From contig QKYL01000026.1 of the NCBI GenBank assembly GCA_003255745.1, positions 1-64,000 of the forward strand: a stretch of DNA of 64,000 bases, given 5' to 3'. Source of the stretch: Paracoccus saliphilus. GTDB lineage: Bacteria > Pseudomonadota > Alphaproteobacteria > Rhodobacterales > Rhodobacteraceae. Under the pieces are notes generated by a model. That model saw nothing but the letters and a program-made list of their open reading frames with translations, was not told where the DNA came from and made no database searches. This document shows, one piece after another, positions 22,656-30,877 of this stretch. The position numbers were made by a program, and so were the translations under genes. The first letter of the stretch is position 1; every line of letters begins with the position of its first letter.

Positions 22656-23366
22656 CTAGACGCTGCTGCGGCTTGTCCAGATGCGACCCGCCAGCGCAGC
22701 GGCCCCCACTCCAGCCAGAATCACTACGATCCAATTGCCCGCGCCCCCATTGGCCGCGATGACGCCCAGCAGCGCCCAGATGACCGCCGCCGGATATCCC
22801 CATTCCCGCGGCCTGAGGCCCTGCACCGTCAGGGCGATGGCGCAGACCGCAAGCAGGCAAAGGACTGCAGCCACCTGCTCCGACAGCCAGCCGTGACCGC
22901 CCAGCCAGATGCCCACCGACACGCCCGAGGCCGCCGTCAGCCAGCCCGCATAGAGGCCCACCGGCCGCGCCTGCAGCCACGGATCATCCCGCCCGCAGCG
23001 CAGCAGCGCCATCAGGGCCGTGACCAGCATCGCCAGGATCATCAGCGTCGCCAAACCCGGCATTCGGTTGGCGACGGGGATCCAGAAGAACCCGACGCCC
23101 AGGCTTGCCAGCAGCCAAGGCCGCATCGGCCGCCAGTCAGGCGCCCCGGCCCTTTTCCACAGCCCATAGCCCGCGCCCCCGATTAGCCAGGCATAGATCA
23201 CGCCCCAGATGGAAAAGGCCCAGCCTGCCGGCTGGACGGGCGGGTCCTGCTGGGGGATCGGAAACTGGTCTGGCTCGTATCCCGCAAAGCCCGAAAAGAT
23301 CACGGGCGAGGCCGCAAAGGCAATCGCGGCCAGCAGGACAAGGATGGCAAGGCTGCGGTTCGACAT
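22656..23366 (-). CDS. TspO/MBR-like tryptophan-rich membrane protein
   Basis: This integral membrane protein of 236 residues has about seven helices and many tryptophans (AGWAFSIWGVIYAWLIGGAG, GWLTAASGVSVGIWLGGHGW). The N-terminal PPVQPAGWAFSIWGVIY matches the start of TspO-related tryptophan-rich sensory proteins, but the protein is longer than the 160-residue TspO. TspO proteins bind porphyrins and respond to oxygen and light stress in Rhodobacter; this longer class is uncharacterised. It sits between an SDR and the peroxidase in one operon. Confidence 0.8.
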   Translation of the reverse strand: MSNRSLAILVLLAAIAFAASPVIFSGFAGYEPDQFPIPQQDPPVQPAGWAFSIWGVIYAWLIGGAGYGLWKRAGAPDWRPMRPWLLASLGVGFFWIPVANRMPGLATLMILAMLVTALMALLRCGRDDPWLQARPVGLYAGWLTAASGVSVGIWLGGHGWLSEQVAAVLCLLAVCAIALTVQGLRPREWGYPAAVIWALLGVIAANGGAGNWIVVILAGVGAAALAGRIWTSRSSV

Positions 23367-23370
23367 GGGG

Positions 23371-24144
23371 TCATTCCTCTCGGCTCAGGCGGCGGGTCAG
23401 CCGCATCGACAGCGCATAGGGCAAGGCGCGGATCAGCTTGAGGCTGCGGGTCAGCCGATGAGGAAAGTGGATCTCGAAGCCGCGCGCGTCCAGCCCCTTC
23501 AGGATCGCGACGGCGGCCTGTTCGGGCGTGATGATCGCGGGCATCGGAAAGTCGTTCATCGCCGTCAGGCGGGTTTCCACGAAGCCCGGACAGATCAGCC
23601 GGATGTCCAGGTCGCGCCGCTCGGCCCGCAGGCTTTCGGCCAGGTTGATGACCCCGGCCTTGGTCGCTGAATAGATCTGGCCCTGCGGCAGTCCGACATA
23701 GCCCGCGACCGATCCGGTCAGCGCCAACTGCCCGCCGGGCCGCAGCACGGTGGGTCCCACCTGGGCCAGGTTGAAGCTGCCGGTCAGGTTGACGGCAACG
23801 ATCCGCGCGGCCCGGGCAGGGTCCAGATCCGCAATGCGTCCCGGATCATAAAGGGCCGCCAGATGCAGAACACGGTCCACCGGCCCGCCGGTGCGGATGT
23901 ATTGCGCCGCCCGGTCCAGCCCGGCGCGGTCGGCCACGTCCAGCGGCTGAACCTCGACCCGGGCCGGGGCCAGTTCGGCCGCCAGCGCCTCCAGCTGGGG
24001 ACGGCTGCGGGCGGACAGGATCAGGTGGGCACCCCGCGCGGCGCAGGCGACAGCCAGCGCCCGGCCGATGCCTTCGCTGGCGCCGATGATCCAGATGCGC
24101 TCGGAGCGGCCGCGGGACGACGGGGCGGGCCGTGGATCAGGCAT
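23371..24144 (-). CDS. Short-chain dehydrogenase/reductase in the lipid operon
   Basis: An SDR of 257 residues with IWIIGASEGIGRALAVACAA as dinucleotide site near residue 17. The catalytic serine is in LALTGSVAGYVGLPQ, with YSATKAGVINLAESL supplying Tyr and Lys. A basic C-terminal tail (HRLTRSLKLIRALPY) may touch membrane. The ATG overlaps the end of the cyclopropane-synthase-like gene by 8 bases. SDRs of this type accompany that methyltransferase in many bacteria, so an acyl-chain or lipid substrate is likely but unproven. Confidence 0.9.
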   Translation of the reverse strand: MPDPRPAPSSRGRSERIWIIGASEGIGRALAVACAARGAHLILSARSRPQLEALAAELAPARVEVQPLDVADRAGLDRAAQYIRTGGPVDRVLHLAALYDPGRIADLDPARAARIVAVNLTGSFNLAQVGPTVLRPGGQLALTGSVAGYVGLPQGQIYSATKAGVINLAESLRAERRDLDIRLICPGFVETRLTAMNDFPMPAIITPEQAAVAILKGLDARGFEIHFPHRLTRSLKLIRALPYALSMRLTRRLSREE

Positions 24145-25297
24145 GGGCCAGGCGATACTGGATCACGTCGGTGCGCCCCACCTGGAACGAGGCCGCGCAG
24201 GCCGCCAGGTAAAAGCGCCAGACCCGGATGAAGCCTTCGTCAAAGCCCATCCCGCGGATCTGCGGCAGGGCATTGTCAAACCGCGCTAGCCAGTCGCGCA
24301 GCGTACGGGCATAATCGCGGCCAAAGCCGAAGGCGTCCTCGATCCGCAGGCCCGCCCGCGTCGCCTCGGCCTGGAACCGGCTTGGCGCGGGCAGCATCCC
24401 ACCCGGAAAGATAAAGCTGCGGATCATGTCCGGCCCGCTGCGATAGCGATCGAAATAACGGTCGGCCACGGTGATCGTCTGGATCATCGCCCGGCCCCTG
24501 TCGGCCAGAACGTGGCCCAGCTTGCCGAAATAGACCGGCCAGAACCTTTCGCCCACAGCCTCGAACATCTCGATCGAGACGACGTGGTCGTAGCGCCCTT
24601 TTTCGTCCCGGTAATCCTGCAGGGCGATTTGCGCGTTGCCGCCAAGGCGCTGGCGGGCATAATCCGCCTGCGCGGTCGACAGGGTCAAACCCTTGGGCGC
24701 GAAATCGCCCCGCGCCAATGCCCGTTCCGCAAAGCCGCCCCAGCCGCAGCCGATCTCGAGCAGCCGCCCGGATGACGCGCTGAGGTTGTCGATGATGCGG
24801 TCGTACTTGCGGTGCTGCGCCGCAAGCAGGTCGTCGCCCGGCTGAAAGATCGCCGCGCTATAAGTCATGCTGTCGTCCAGCCACAGCCGATAGAAGTCGT
24901 TGCCCAGGTCGTAATGGGCCTGGATGTTGCGGCGCGACCCGGCGCGGGTGTTGCGGTTGAAGACGTAAAGCGCCCGCAGCGCCAGCGTCTGCAGCCGGTT
25001 GCCATAGATATAGCGGTCCAGCACATCCTCGTTCAGCAGGGCCAGCGTCAGCAGCGCCTCCAGGTCAGGGGTGTCGCACCAGCCGTCGCGATAAGCCTCG
25101 GTCATGCCGATGTCGCCCTTGGCGGCCAACGCCGGCACCATGCGCCAGTCGTGGATGGCCAGCCGGGCATCGGGTCCGGGTTCGTGCCCGCCAAAGCCGT
25201 GGACGACGCCTTCGGGCGTGGTGACGATCAGCGTGCCGCGGCGGATGCGCGAGGCGGTTTCAAGGAACTGTCGGGACAGTCGGCGGTGCAGCAGCAT
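24137..25297 (-). CDS. cfa: Cyclopropane-fatty-acyl-phospholipid synthase-type methyltransferase
   Basis: The 386-residue enzyme transfers carbon from S-adenosylmethionine to the double bond of membrane acyl chains. It has QAHYDLGNDFYRLWLDDSMT near residue 125 for substrate, LLEIGCGWGGFAERAL for SAM near residue 178, and SIEMFEAVGERFW plus RSFIFPGGMLPAP in the catalytic half. In Rhodobacter relatives, enzymes of this family also serve furan fatty acid formation, so the exact product (cyclopropane or methylated chain) is uncertain. It lies between DUF1365 and SDR genes in an operon that recurs in many bacteria. Confidence 0.92.
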   Translation of the reverse strand: MLLHRRLSRQFLETASRIRRGTLIVTTPEGVVHGFGGHEPGPDARLAIHDWRMVPALAAKGDIGMTEAYRDGWCDTPDLEALLTLALLNEDVLDRYIYGNRLQTLALRALYVFNRNTRAGSRRNIQAHYDLGNDFYRLWLDDSMTYSAAIFQPGDDLLAAQHRKYDRIIDNLSASSGRLLEIGCGWGGFAERALARGDFAPKGLTLSTAQADYARQRLGGNAQIALQDYRDEKGRYDHVVSIEMFEAVGERFWPVYFGKLGHVLADRGRAMIQTITVADRYFDRYRSGPDMIRSFIFPGGMLPAPSRFQAEATRAGLRIEDAFGFGRDYARTLRDWLARFDNALPQIRGMGFDEGFIRVWRFYLAACAASFQVGRTDVIQYRLAHA

Positions 25298-25321
25298 CTG
25301 GTTTGGCCCCTCTGTAGTTTT

Positions 25322-26116
25322 TTATGGATCGCCACGATCAAGCGTGGCCGCGGTGGAAACCGTGACGGCCCCTTGCGCGGGTTTCGTGATGTACCGGACG
25401 CCGCGCCCGAAGATGCGGGCGGCCTGCCAGTGGATCAGGCCCATGACCGTCTGCGCCTGGAACGGCCGCCGCCAGGTGGCGCGGCGCAGGCTGGCAGCTG
25501 TCAGCGGGCGGGCCGCGCCGGTCATCGAGGTGCCAAGCCGCAGCGCCCCGTCCGCCCCCAGCCAGTCCACCCATGCCCCGAACCGCCCCGGCCCCGCGTC
25601 AAAGCGAAAGACATAGCGCCCGTTGCGCGGCAGAAAGGGCGAGACATGGAACAGCTTGTCGCCCGACAGCCGGTCCACGGGCGTGATGGCGCCCCGGTCC
25701 GGGCGGTGGCACAGATACAGGTGCCGTTCGCCGAAGGTGTTCGACACCTCGGCCAGGACGGCGCGCAGGTCGCCCGCCCGGTCCCGGCACAGCCAAAAGC
25801 TGACCGGGTTGAAACCATAGCCCGCCGTGCGCGGCGTGGTTACCAGCGTGACGTCGCAGGCCGCGATCAGCCCGGCGTTTCGAAGCAGCCCGTCCACGAA
25901 GGGCTGCAACGGCCCGCCGTCGCGCGGCCCGAAGTCGCGCCGGCGCAGCGCCCACAGGCCCAGCCTGTCCACCGCCAGCGGCAGGTCGCCCGCATCCAGC
26001 CGCGCCAGGGGCAGCGCCAGATAAGTCGCGCAATAGCGGAAATCGCGCGCCGCGTCGCCGCGCCGGCCGTGCCAGATGCGGGCGTCGATCAGGGCGCCCT
26101 GCCACAGGTCGGTCAT
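25322..26116 (-). CDS. DUF1365 family protein
   Basis: The 264-residue protein has family hallmarks: RFGPRDGGPLQPFV-like early sequence, LVTTPRTAGYGFNPVSFWLC near residue 95, VSNTFGERHLYLC and a C-terminal HWQAARIFGRG. DUF1365 proteins are unsolved but nearly always sit between an FAD amine-oxidase-like gene and a cyclopropane synthase gene, as here. Its ATG overlaps the upstream stop (ATGA), so translation is coupled. A role in lipid modification is inferred from this neighbourhood. Confidence 0.9.
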   Translation of the reverse strand: MTDLWQGALIDARIWHGRRGDAARDFRYCATYLALPLARLDAGDLPLAVDRLGLWALRRRDFGPRDGGPLQPFVDGLLRNAGLIAACDVTLVTTPRTAGYGFNPVSFWLCRDRAGDLRAVLAEVSNTFGERHLYLCHRPDRGAITPVDRLSGDKLFHVSPFLPRNGRYVFRFDAGPGRFGAWVDWLGADGALRLGTSMTGAARPLTAASLRRATWRRPFQAQTVMGLIHWQAARIFGRGVRYITKPAQGAVTVSTAATLDRGDP

Positions 26117-27450
26117 GCGGCCAGCGCCTCTTGCGCCCAGGGGTCGCGGCCCAGGGGCCAGTCGATGCCCATGGCCTGGGCCACCCGCAAGGCGGACAGC
26201 AGCCCATCCTCGTGAAAGCCATAGCGGCTCCAGGCGCCGGCGTAGTAGATGCCGCCGCGCCCCTGGATGCCCGGCAGGCGCTTTTGCGCGGCCATGGCGG
26301 CCGCATCGAACTGCGGATGCGACAGCATCGCCTGGTCATGGACTCGGTCGGGTTCCAATTCCGGGTTCAACGTCACGATCAGCGGATGCGGGGTGGACAG
26401 GTTCTGCAGCCGGTTCATCCAATAGGACAGGCTGATCGGCCGGTCGGGCACCGGGCGCGGGTCTTGGGTGATATAGTTCCAGGACGCCCAGGCCGCGCGC
26501 CGGCGGGGCATCAGCCGCGTGTCGGAATGCAACACCATGCGGTTGGGCTGGGTGCGGAAGTTGCCCAGGATCGCGCGCTCCTCTGGGTCGGCGCGGTCCA
26601 GCATGGCCAGCGCCTGCGGGGCATGGGTCGCGATGACCACCCGGTCGAACCGTTCGGGGCCGTGGGGGCTGACGACGGTGACGCCCTGGTTGTCGCGGAT
26701 CACGCGGAACACCGGCGCGGCCAAACGCACCTGCCCCTTCAGCTGCGCCAGGATTGCCCGCACATAGGCGCGCGATCCCCCGGTCACGGTCAGCCATTGC
26801 GGCTGGCCGTTGACCGACAGCAGCCCGTGGTTGTCAAAGAAGCGCACGAAGCTGGCCGCGGGAAAATCCAGCATCCCCCCCACAGGCGTCGACCAGATCG
26901 CCCCCGATATGGGCAAAAGGAACATCCGGCGGAAATCCTCGCCCAGGCGCATCTGGTCCAGCATCTGGCCCAAGGACAGGCCACTGGTCCCGAATTCGCC
27001 GGCCTGGCGGAAGAACCGCAGGATGTCGCGCAGCATCAGCAGGTGGCGCGGGTCCAGCGCCCGCCGCCGCTGCGCGAACAGGGCAGCCATGCTGGCGGTG
27101 CCGTATTCATAGCGCCCACCGCCAAAGCTGGCGCTGAAGGTCATGTCCGCACGCTCCAGCGGCACGCCCAGATGCTCCAGCATCGGGATGAACAGCGGAT
27201 AGGTTCGCCGGTTGCAGACGATGAAGCCGGTATCGACGGTGGTGCCCAGGGCCTCGACGGTGCGGGCATGGCCGCCGGGGCGCGGCTCGGCCTCGAACAG
27301 GGTGACGTCGTGATGGGGGTCCAGCAGCCAGGCCGTGCCCAGCCCGCTGATGCCGCTGCCGATTACCGCGATGCGTTGGCGCGGGCCGGGATGGAGGGAG
27401 CGCCCCTTGAGGGGTCGGGTGGCAAGGCGCGCGAAGGGTAGGTCAGCCAC
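26113..27450 (-). CDS. FAD-dependent amine-oxidase-like oxidoreductase
   Basis: The 445-residue flavoprotein has the dinucleotide-binding motif IAVIGSGISGLGTAWLL near residue 27, the EAEPRPGGHARTVEALG second strand and VVIATHAPQALAML. It belongs to the NAD/FAD-binding group related to protoporphyrinogen and amine oxidases. It starts at GTG with AGGAG eight bases ahead and has about 25 extra residues before the FAD fold. It heads a six-gene operon with DUF1365, Cfa, SDR, TspO-like and peroxidase. Family context suggests oxidation of unsaturated lipids; the substrate is not known. Confidence 0.9.
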   Translation of the reverse strand: MADLPFARLATRPLKGRSLHPGPRQRIAVIGSGISGLGTAWLLDPHHDVTLFEAEPRPGGHARTVEALGTTVDTGFIVCNRRTYPLFIPMLEHLGVPLERADMTFSASFGGGRYEYGTASMAALFAQRRRALDPRHLLMLRDILRFFRQAGEFGTSGLSLGQMLDQMRLGEDFRRMFLLPISGAIWSTPVGGMLDFPAASFVRFFDNHGLLSVNGQPQWLTVTGGSRAYVRAILAQLKGQVRLAAPVFRVIRDNQGVTVVSPHGPERFDRVVIATHAPQALAMLDRADPEERAILGNFRTQPNRMVLHSDTRLMPRRRAAWASWNYITQDPRPVPDRPISLSYWMNRLQNLSTPHPLIVTLNPELEPDRVHDQAMLSHPQFDAAAMAAQKRLPGIQGRGGIYYAGAWSRYGFHEDGLLSALRVAQAMGIDWPLGRDPWAQEALAA

Positions 27451-27517
27451 CGTCTATCTCCTGCTGTTGGACCAGACGCGCGAGCCTTTTGAAAAGGTTG
27501 CTCGCCCGCCGGAACCC

Positions 27518-27531
27518 GGATCAACAATTGT
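27518..27531. promoter_or_regulatory. Possible regulatory sites between the lipid operon and the LacI gene
   Basis: Between the divergent genes lie TGATCC on the - strand (27518-27523), which matches the -35 element of the Rhodobacter singlet-oxygen sigma factor promoters, and the palindrome ACAATTGT (27524-27531). The expected TAAGA -10 element is not found at the right distance, so the promoter reading is weak. Confidence 0.2.
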
Positions 27532-27653
27532 CACTAACGGACAAAGCCCGCAGGATGTGAGGTCCGGCCAGTTGCCACGACGCCGCAGACGCGGCATGGA
27601 GGACGCTGCGGGGGCCGACGCGACAATGCGCCGCGGAAAAGGGACAGGCGGGA

Positions 27654-28685
27654 ATGAAGCTCAAGGAATTCGCCAAGCTGGTGGGGATGTCGCCCACCAC
27701 CGTCAGCCGCGCCCTGAACGGCCATCCTGAGGTGAACGAACAGACCCGCGCCCGGCTGATCGCCGCCGCCCGACAGCACGGCTACAGCCCCAATGCCCAT
27801 GCCCGGTCACTGGCCACCGGCCATGCCAGCGTGATCGGCTGCGTGATCCCGATGACCGGCCGGAACGAGATCGTGAACCCGATATATGCCGATTTCCTGG
27901 CCGGCGTGGGCGAAGAATGCGCCCGCCGCCGCTTTGACCTGAACCTCAGCTTCGTGGCAGATGACGACCAGGCGCAGGCCTATCGCGCGCTGAAGTCCAA
28001 GGGGCTGGTTGGCGGCGTGATCGTTCAGTTTCCGGGCCATGACGACCCGCGGCCCGCGATGCTGCAGCAGATGGGCCTGCCCTTCGTGGTGCACGGCCGG
28101 GTTTCGGGCCACCGGGCGCCCTACTCCTGGGTCGACGTGAACAACCAGAGCGCCTTTGAACGTGCGACCGGGTTTTTGCTGCAGCTGGGCCACCGCCGGA
28201 TCGCGCTGCTGAACGGGGACGAGCGGCTGGACTTTGCCCATCGGCGGCGCGAGGGCTATCTGCGGGCGCTGCGCGATGCGGGGGTCGAGGCCGATCCCGG
28301 CCTGATGGTCACTGGCGAGATGACGACGGCCTATGGCTATGCCCATACACGGCGGCTGCTGGAGGGGGCAAACCCGCCGACTGCGATCCTGTGCGCGGCG
28401 ACGATGATCGCCGCCGGCGTTCAGCAGGCCGCAGAGGAGCGGAAGCTGGCCTTGGGCGCGGACCTGTCGGTGCTGTGTTTCGACGACGACCTGTCCTATT
28501 ACGCCAACCGCGAGGCGGTGCCGGTCTTTACCGGCATGCGCTCTCCGGTCCGGGTGGCGGGGCAGCGTTGCGCGGCGCTGCTGATCGACCGCATCGGCGG
28601 CGGCGAAGCCCCACCCGTGCAGGAGCTGCTGGAGGCCGAGCTGGTCGTCGGCCGCTCGACCGCCCCGCCGCGTCAGCCGCGCTAG
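27654..28685 (+). CDS. LacI-family transcriptional regulator
   Basis: The 343-residue protein has an N-terminal LacI helix-turn-helix (MKLKEFAKLVGMSPTTVSRA) and hinge helix, then a periplasmic-binding-like sugar domain with VIGCVIPMTGRNEIVNPIY, LGHRRIALLNGDERLDFAHR and PTAILCAATMIAAG. Its type resembles regulators of alpha-glucoside and other sugar uptake genes. No sugar operon adjoins it; the nearest sugar genes are the glg/alpha-glucosidase block 33 kb away. It is divergent from the lipid operon. Its stop overlaps the stop of the next, convergent gene in CTAG. Confidence 0.92.
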   Translation: MKLKEFAKLVGMSPTTVSRALNGHPEVNEQTRARLIAAARQHGYSPNAHARSLATGHASVIGCVIPMTGRNEIVNPIYADFLAGVGEECARRRFDLNLSFVADDDQAQAYRALKSKGLVGGVIVQFPGHDDPRPAMLQQMGLPFVVHGRVSGHRAPYSWVDVNNQSAFERATGFLLQLGHRRIALLNGDERLDFAHRRREGYLRALRDAGVEADPGLMVTGEMTTAYGYAHTRRLLEGANPPTAILCAATMIAAGVQQAAEERKLALGADLSVLCFDDDLSYYANREAVPVFTGMRSPVRVAGQRCAALLIDRIGGGEAPPVQELLEAELVVGRSTAPPRQPR

Positions 28686-29566
28686 GGTCGCGGACCCTGC
28701 CCTGCGGCCAAAACCGCCCGCGCGGCCGTGCGCAGCTCCGCTTCATGCCCAAAGCCCAGGATCTGCCCCTCGGCCGCCAGATCCGTGATGCGCGGATCGG
28801 GGGCCAGCATCGGCACCAGCCGGTCGCGGTCGTCCAGATGGCGCAGCGCCTTTGCCAGCATCGTGACCTGCGCGGCATCGCGGCAGAGAAAGCCCTGGGC
28901 CGTGCGCAATTCGGGCGCGATCATAGACGGATAGACCTCGGCCAGCACCACTTGCGCCTGGTCCCAGGGCTGAAAAGGCCAGACCGCGCGGCCCGGACGC
29001 TGGCGCAGCCGGTTCAGCCAAGGGATGCCGGTCAGGCTTTGCGCGCCAACGCAGCCCGCGCCGGCCAGCTGGAACGGCGATTTCGGGCGGGCGCCCCTCG
29101 GTGGCGCAATTTCGGTCACGCGATGCGCAGGCAGGTCAGGATGGGGCGGCGGGCACAGGCGCGGCAGGTCAGGGATCTGGTCCTTGCGCCCGTTGCCCCA
29201 AAAGACCGGCTGCCCCAGCCGGCGGTTCATCGCGGCGGCCAGGTCCCGGTAATTGCTGCGGTTGCGGTCGTCATCCTGGTGCAGCCCCGCCAGGTGATCC
29301 CACAGCGCCAGCGCGTCGGGGCGGCCGGTGATCGCCGCCGCCAACCCCGCGGGGTGGCCAAAGGCGAAATCCGCCCCGAGCAGCACGCGCAGCCCCTGTT
29401 TGCCCGCGCGCGACAGCGTGCATCCCAGTTGCTTCCAGGCGCGCCTGCGGGTGTCGGGATTGCTGGCCTCGGCCCGGTCAGACCCCAGCCAGATGGAATC
29501 GGCCCCGCGCCTGGGGCTGCCCGCAGCTGACCAGTCCAGGATCAGGATCAGGTCAAAGCGCGGCAA
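28682..29566 (-). CDS. Conserved protein coupled to mobA, function unknown
   Basis: About 294 residues. The frame begins at a TTG (29566) inside the end of mobA, overlapping it by 14 bases, so translation is probably coupled. The first residues LPRFDLILILDWSAAG form a strand with acidic and tryptophan residues that recalls RNase H-like folds, but no full motif is confirmed. Later conserved-looking parts are LLGADFAFGHPAGLA, VFWGNGRKDQIPDLP and VVLAEVYPSMIAPEL. Relatives in Rhodobacteraceae are often labelled molybdopterin-guanine-dinucleotide-linked only because of the position beside mobA. Earlier ATG codons exist upstream within mobA but would fuse unrelated sequence. Confidence 0.75.
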   Translation of the reverse strand: MPRFDLILILDWSAAGSPRRGADSIWLGSDRAEASNPDTRRRAWKQLGCTLSRAGKQGLRVLLGADFAFGHPAGLAAAITGRPDALALWDHLAGLHQDDDRNRSNYRDLAAAMNRRLGQPVFWGNGRKDQIPDLPRLCPPPHPDLPAHRVTEIAPPRGARPKSPFQLAGAGCVGAQSLTGIPWLNRLRQRPGRAVWPFQPWDQAQVVLAEVYPSMIAPELRTAQGFLCRDAAQVTMLAKALRHLDDRDRLVPMLAPDPRITDLAAEGQILGFGHEAELRTAARAVLAAGQGPRP

Positions 29567-30158
29567 GCAGCGTCTCGGCACGGGCCAGGTCGCCCGGGGT
29601 GTTGATGTTGGTGAAGGGATCGAAGGGTCGATCATGCCAGACCGCGATCCCCGGCTGGTGACGCGCAGTGAAGCTTCGAACACGACCTTCGCTGCGGTTT
29701 AACGTGGCCGCAAGGTCTTCGCGCAGCCCCACCGGCCACAGGCCAAACGTCGGATGGTCGCGCGGATCGTCTATCGGTCCGCTGGCGGCCAGCGCCAGCC
29801 CGGTTGGGCCGCGCGCAGCCAGCAACCGGGGCGCAAGATCGGCCGGAAAGAACGGCGTGTCGCCCGCCACGGTCAGCACATGCGGCGCCCCCCGCTCCGC
29901 CGCCCAGTCAAGCGCCGCCAGTATGCCCGTCAATGGGCCGGGATGATTGGGCAGGCTGTCGGGGCGGATGGGCAGGCCAAAGCCCGCATACCTGGCCGGG
30001 TCGCCATTGGCGTTCAGTGCAACAGGTCCGGCCTGGGTCGCCAACCGCGCCAGAATGATCGACAGAATCGAGCGGCCGCCCAGCATCAGCAGGGGCTTGT
30101 CGGCGCCCCCCATCCGGGTGGCGCGGCCTCCGGCAAGGATCATCGCGGGCAAAGTCAT
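29553..30158 (-). CDS. mobA: Molybdenum cofactor guanylyltransferase
   Basis: MobA joins GMP from GTP to molybdopterin, giving the bis-MGD cofactor used by DMSO reductase-type enzymes. The 201-residue protein opens with the nucleotide-binding signature ILAGGRATRMGGADKPLL and has LNANGDPARYAGFGLPI, LTVAGDTPFFPADLA with the metal-binding Asp, and FTNINTPGDLARAE at the end, all family features. The ATG at 30158 is chosen because the protein core begins at once; a longer frame upstream has no family sequence. It overlaps the next gene. Confidence 0.93.
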   Translation of the reverse strand: MTLPAMILAGGRATRMGGADKPLLMLGGRSILSIILARLATQAGPVALNANGDPARYAGFGLPIRPDSLPNHPGPLTGILAALDWAAERGAPHVLTVAGDTPFFPADLAPRLLAARGPTGLALAASGPIDDPRDHPTFGLWPVGLREDLAATLNRSEGRVRSFTARHQPGIAVWHDRPFDPFTNINTPGDLARAETLLAAL

Positions 30159-30398
30159 GGCCCGATTGTGGCGCGGCGCGGCGACCGTCACAAGGGGGCC
30201 CGCCGTGGGATCAGGCGCAAAAGATCCCGCCAACCACGGCCACAGGACGGCGGGGACCCGCGATCCAAGTCTTGGATTGTTTATCCAGATTTGGGCTTTC
30301 AACCCGACAGGGCAGCTGGCTGGGGCCAACAGACGCTATTCTTGACATCTTTAGTCGGATTCCGTAGTCGGTTCAGGACGACCTCCCTCATCAGCGCA

Positions 30399-30695
30399 TC
30401 AGGGCGCACATGGGGGCCATTGCAAACAACTGACGGTCTGCGCCGTGCCATTTGGAACCATACCACTTGTTGCCTCAGGGCGGGCCAGGGACAGCGGACA
30501 GCCGATCGTGCTGCGCGCGGCGACCACAACGGTGGCATCGTCGGTGCCGCAGTCGATCCGGGTGGTCGATGAAGCCCTTCTGGAGGACCGGCATTTTGTG
30601 AAAGGTCCGACCCACGTGCCCGACATGGCGGGCACGCCGCACAGCAACATCATCAGGAGGTTGCCGCAGGCCAGCGTCTTGGCCAAGCAGGTCAT
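30399..30695 (-). CDS. Possible small exported cysteine-containing protein
   Basis: The 30159-30877 gap holds no strong gene. This 98-codon frame is the best candidate. It starts with GGGGAG close to the ATG, has a signal-like N-terminus (TLACGNLLMMLLCGVPAMSG) and then a short polar domain with cysteines (FTKCRSS, RIDCGTDDATVVVAARS, IGCPLSL, VSCLQWPPC). GC-rich third positions favour it, but the + frame 30445-30888 (GTG start) shares the same third positions and cannot be excluded. No family recognised. TTGACA at 30342-30347 on + has no good -10 partner. Confidence 0.3.
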   Translation of the reverse strand: MTCLAKTLACGNLLMMLLCGVPAMSGTWVGPFTKCRSSRRASSTTRIDCGTDDATVVVAARSTIGCPLSLARPEATSGMVPNGTAQTVSCLQWPPCAP

Positions 30696-30877
30696 GCCCT
30701 CCCCATTCGCTCGAACGCCGGAGACGCAGCCGGCCGCGCTTTATAAATCGGCGGACATCTGGTCGGTCTTGGAGGCAGTGACGCCGAACAAGGGCATCCC
30801 GACACGATGCAACCTTTGCGACGGTTTCAAAGGCGCGGCCGGATCGGGGCGCTTGCCATCACAGATGGGCACCGCCG

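Noticed and set aside
27494..27523. Singlet-oxygen sigma factor promoter ahead of the FAD oxidoreductase
   Set aside because: TGATCC matches the -35 element, but the expected TAAGA -10 is missing at 16-18 bases.
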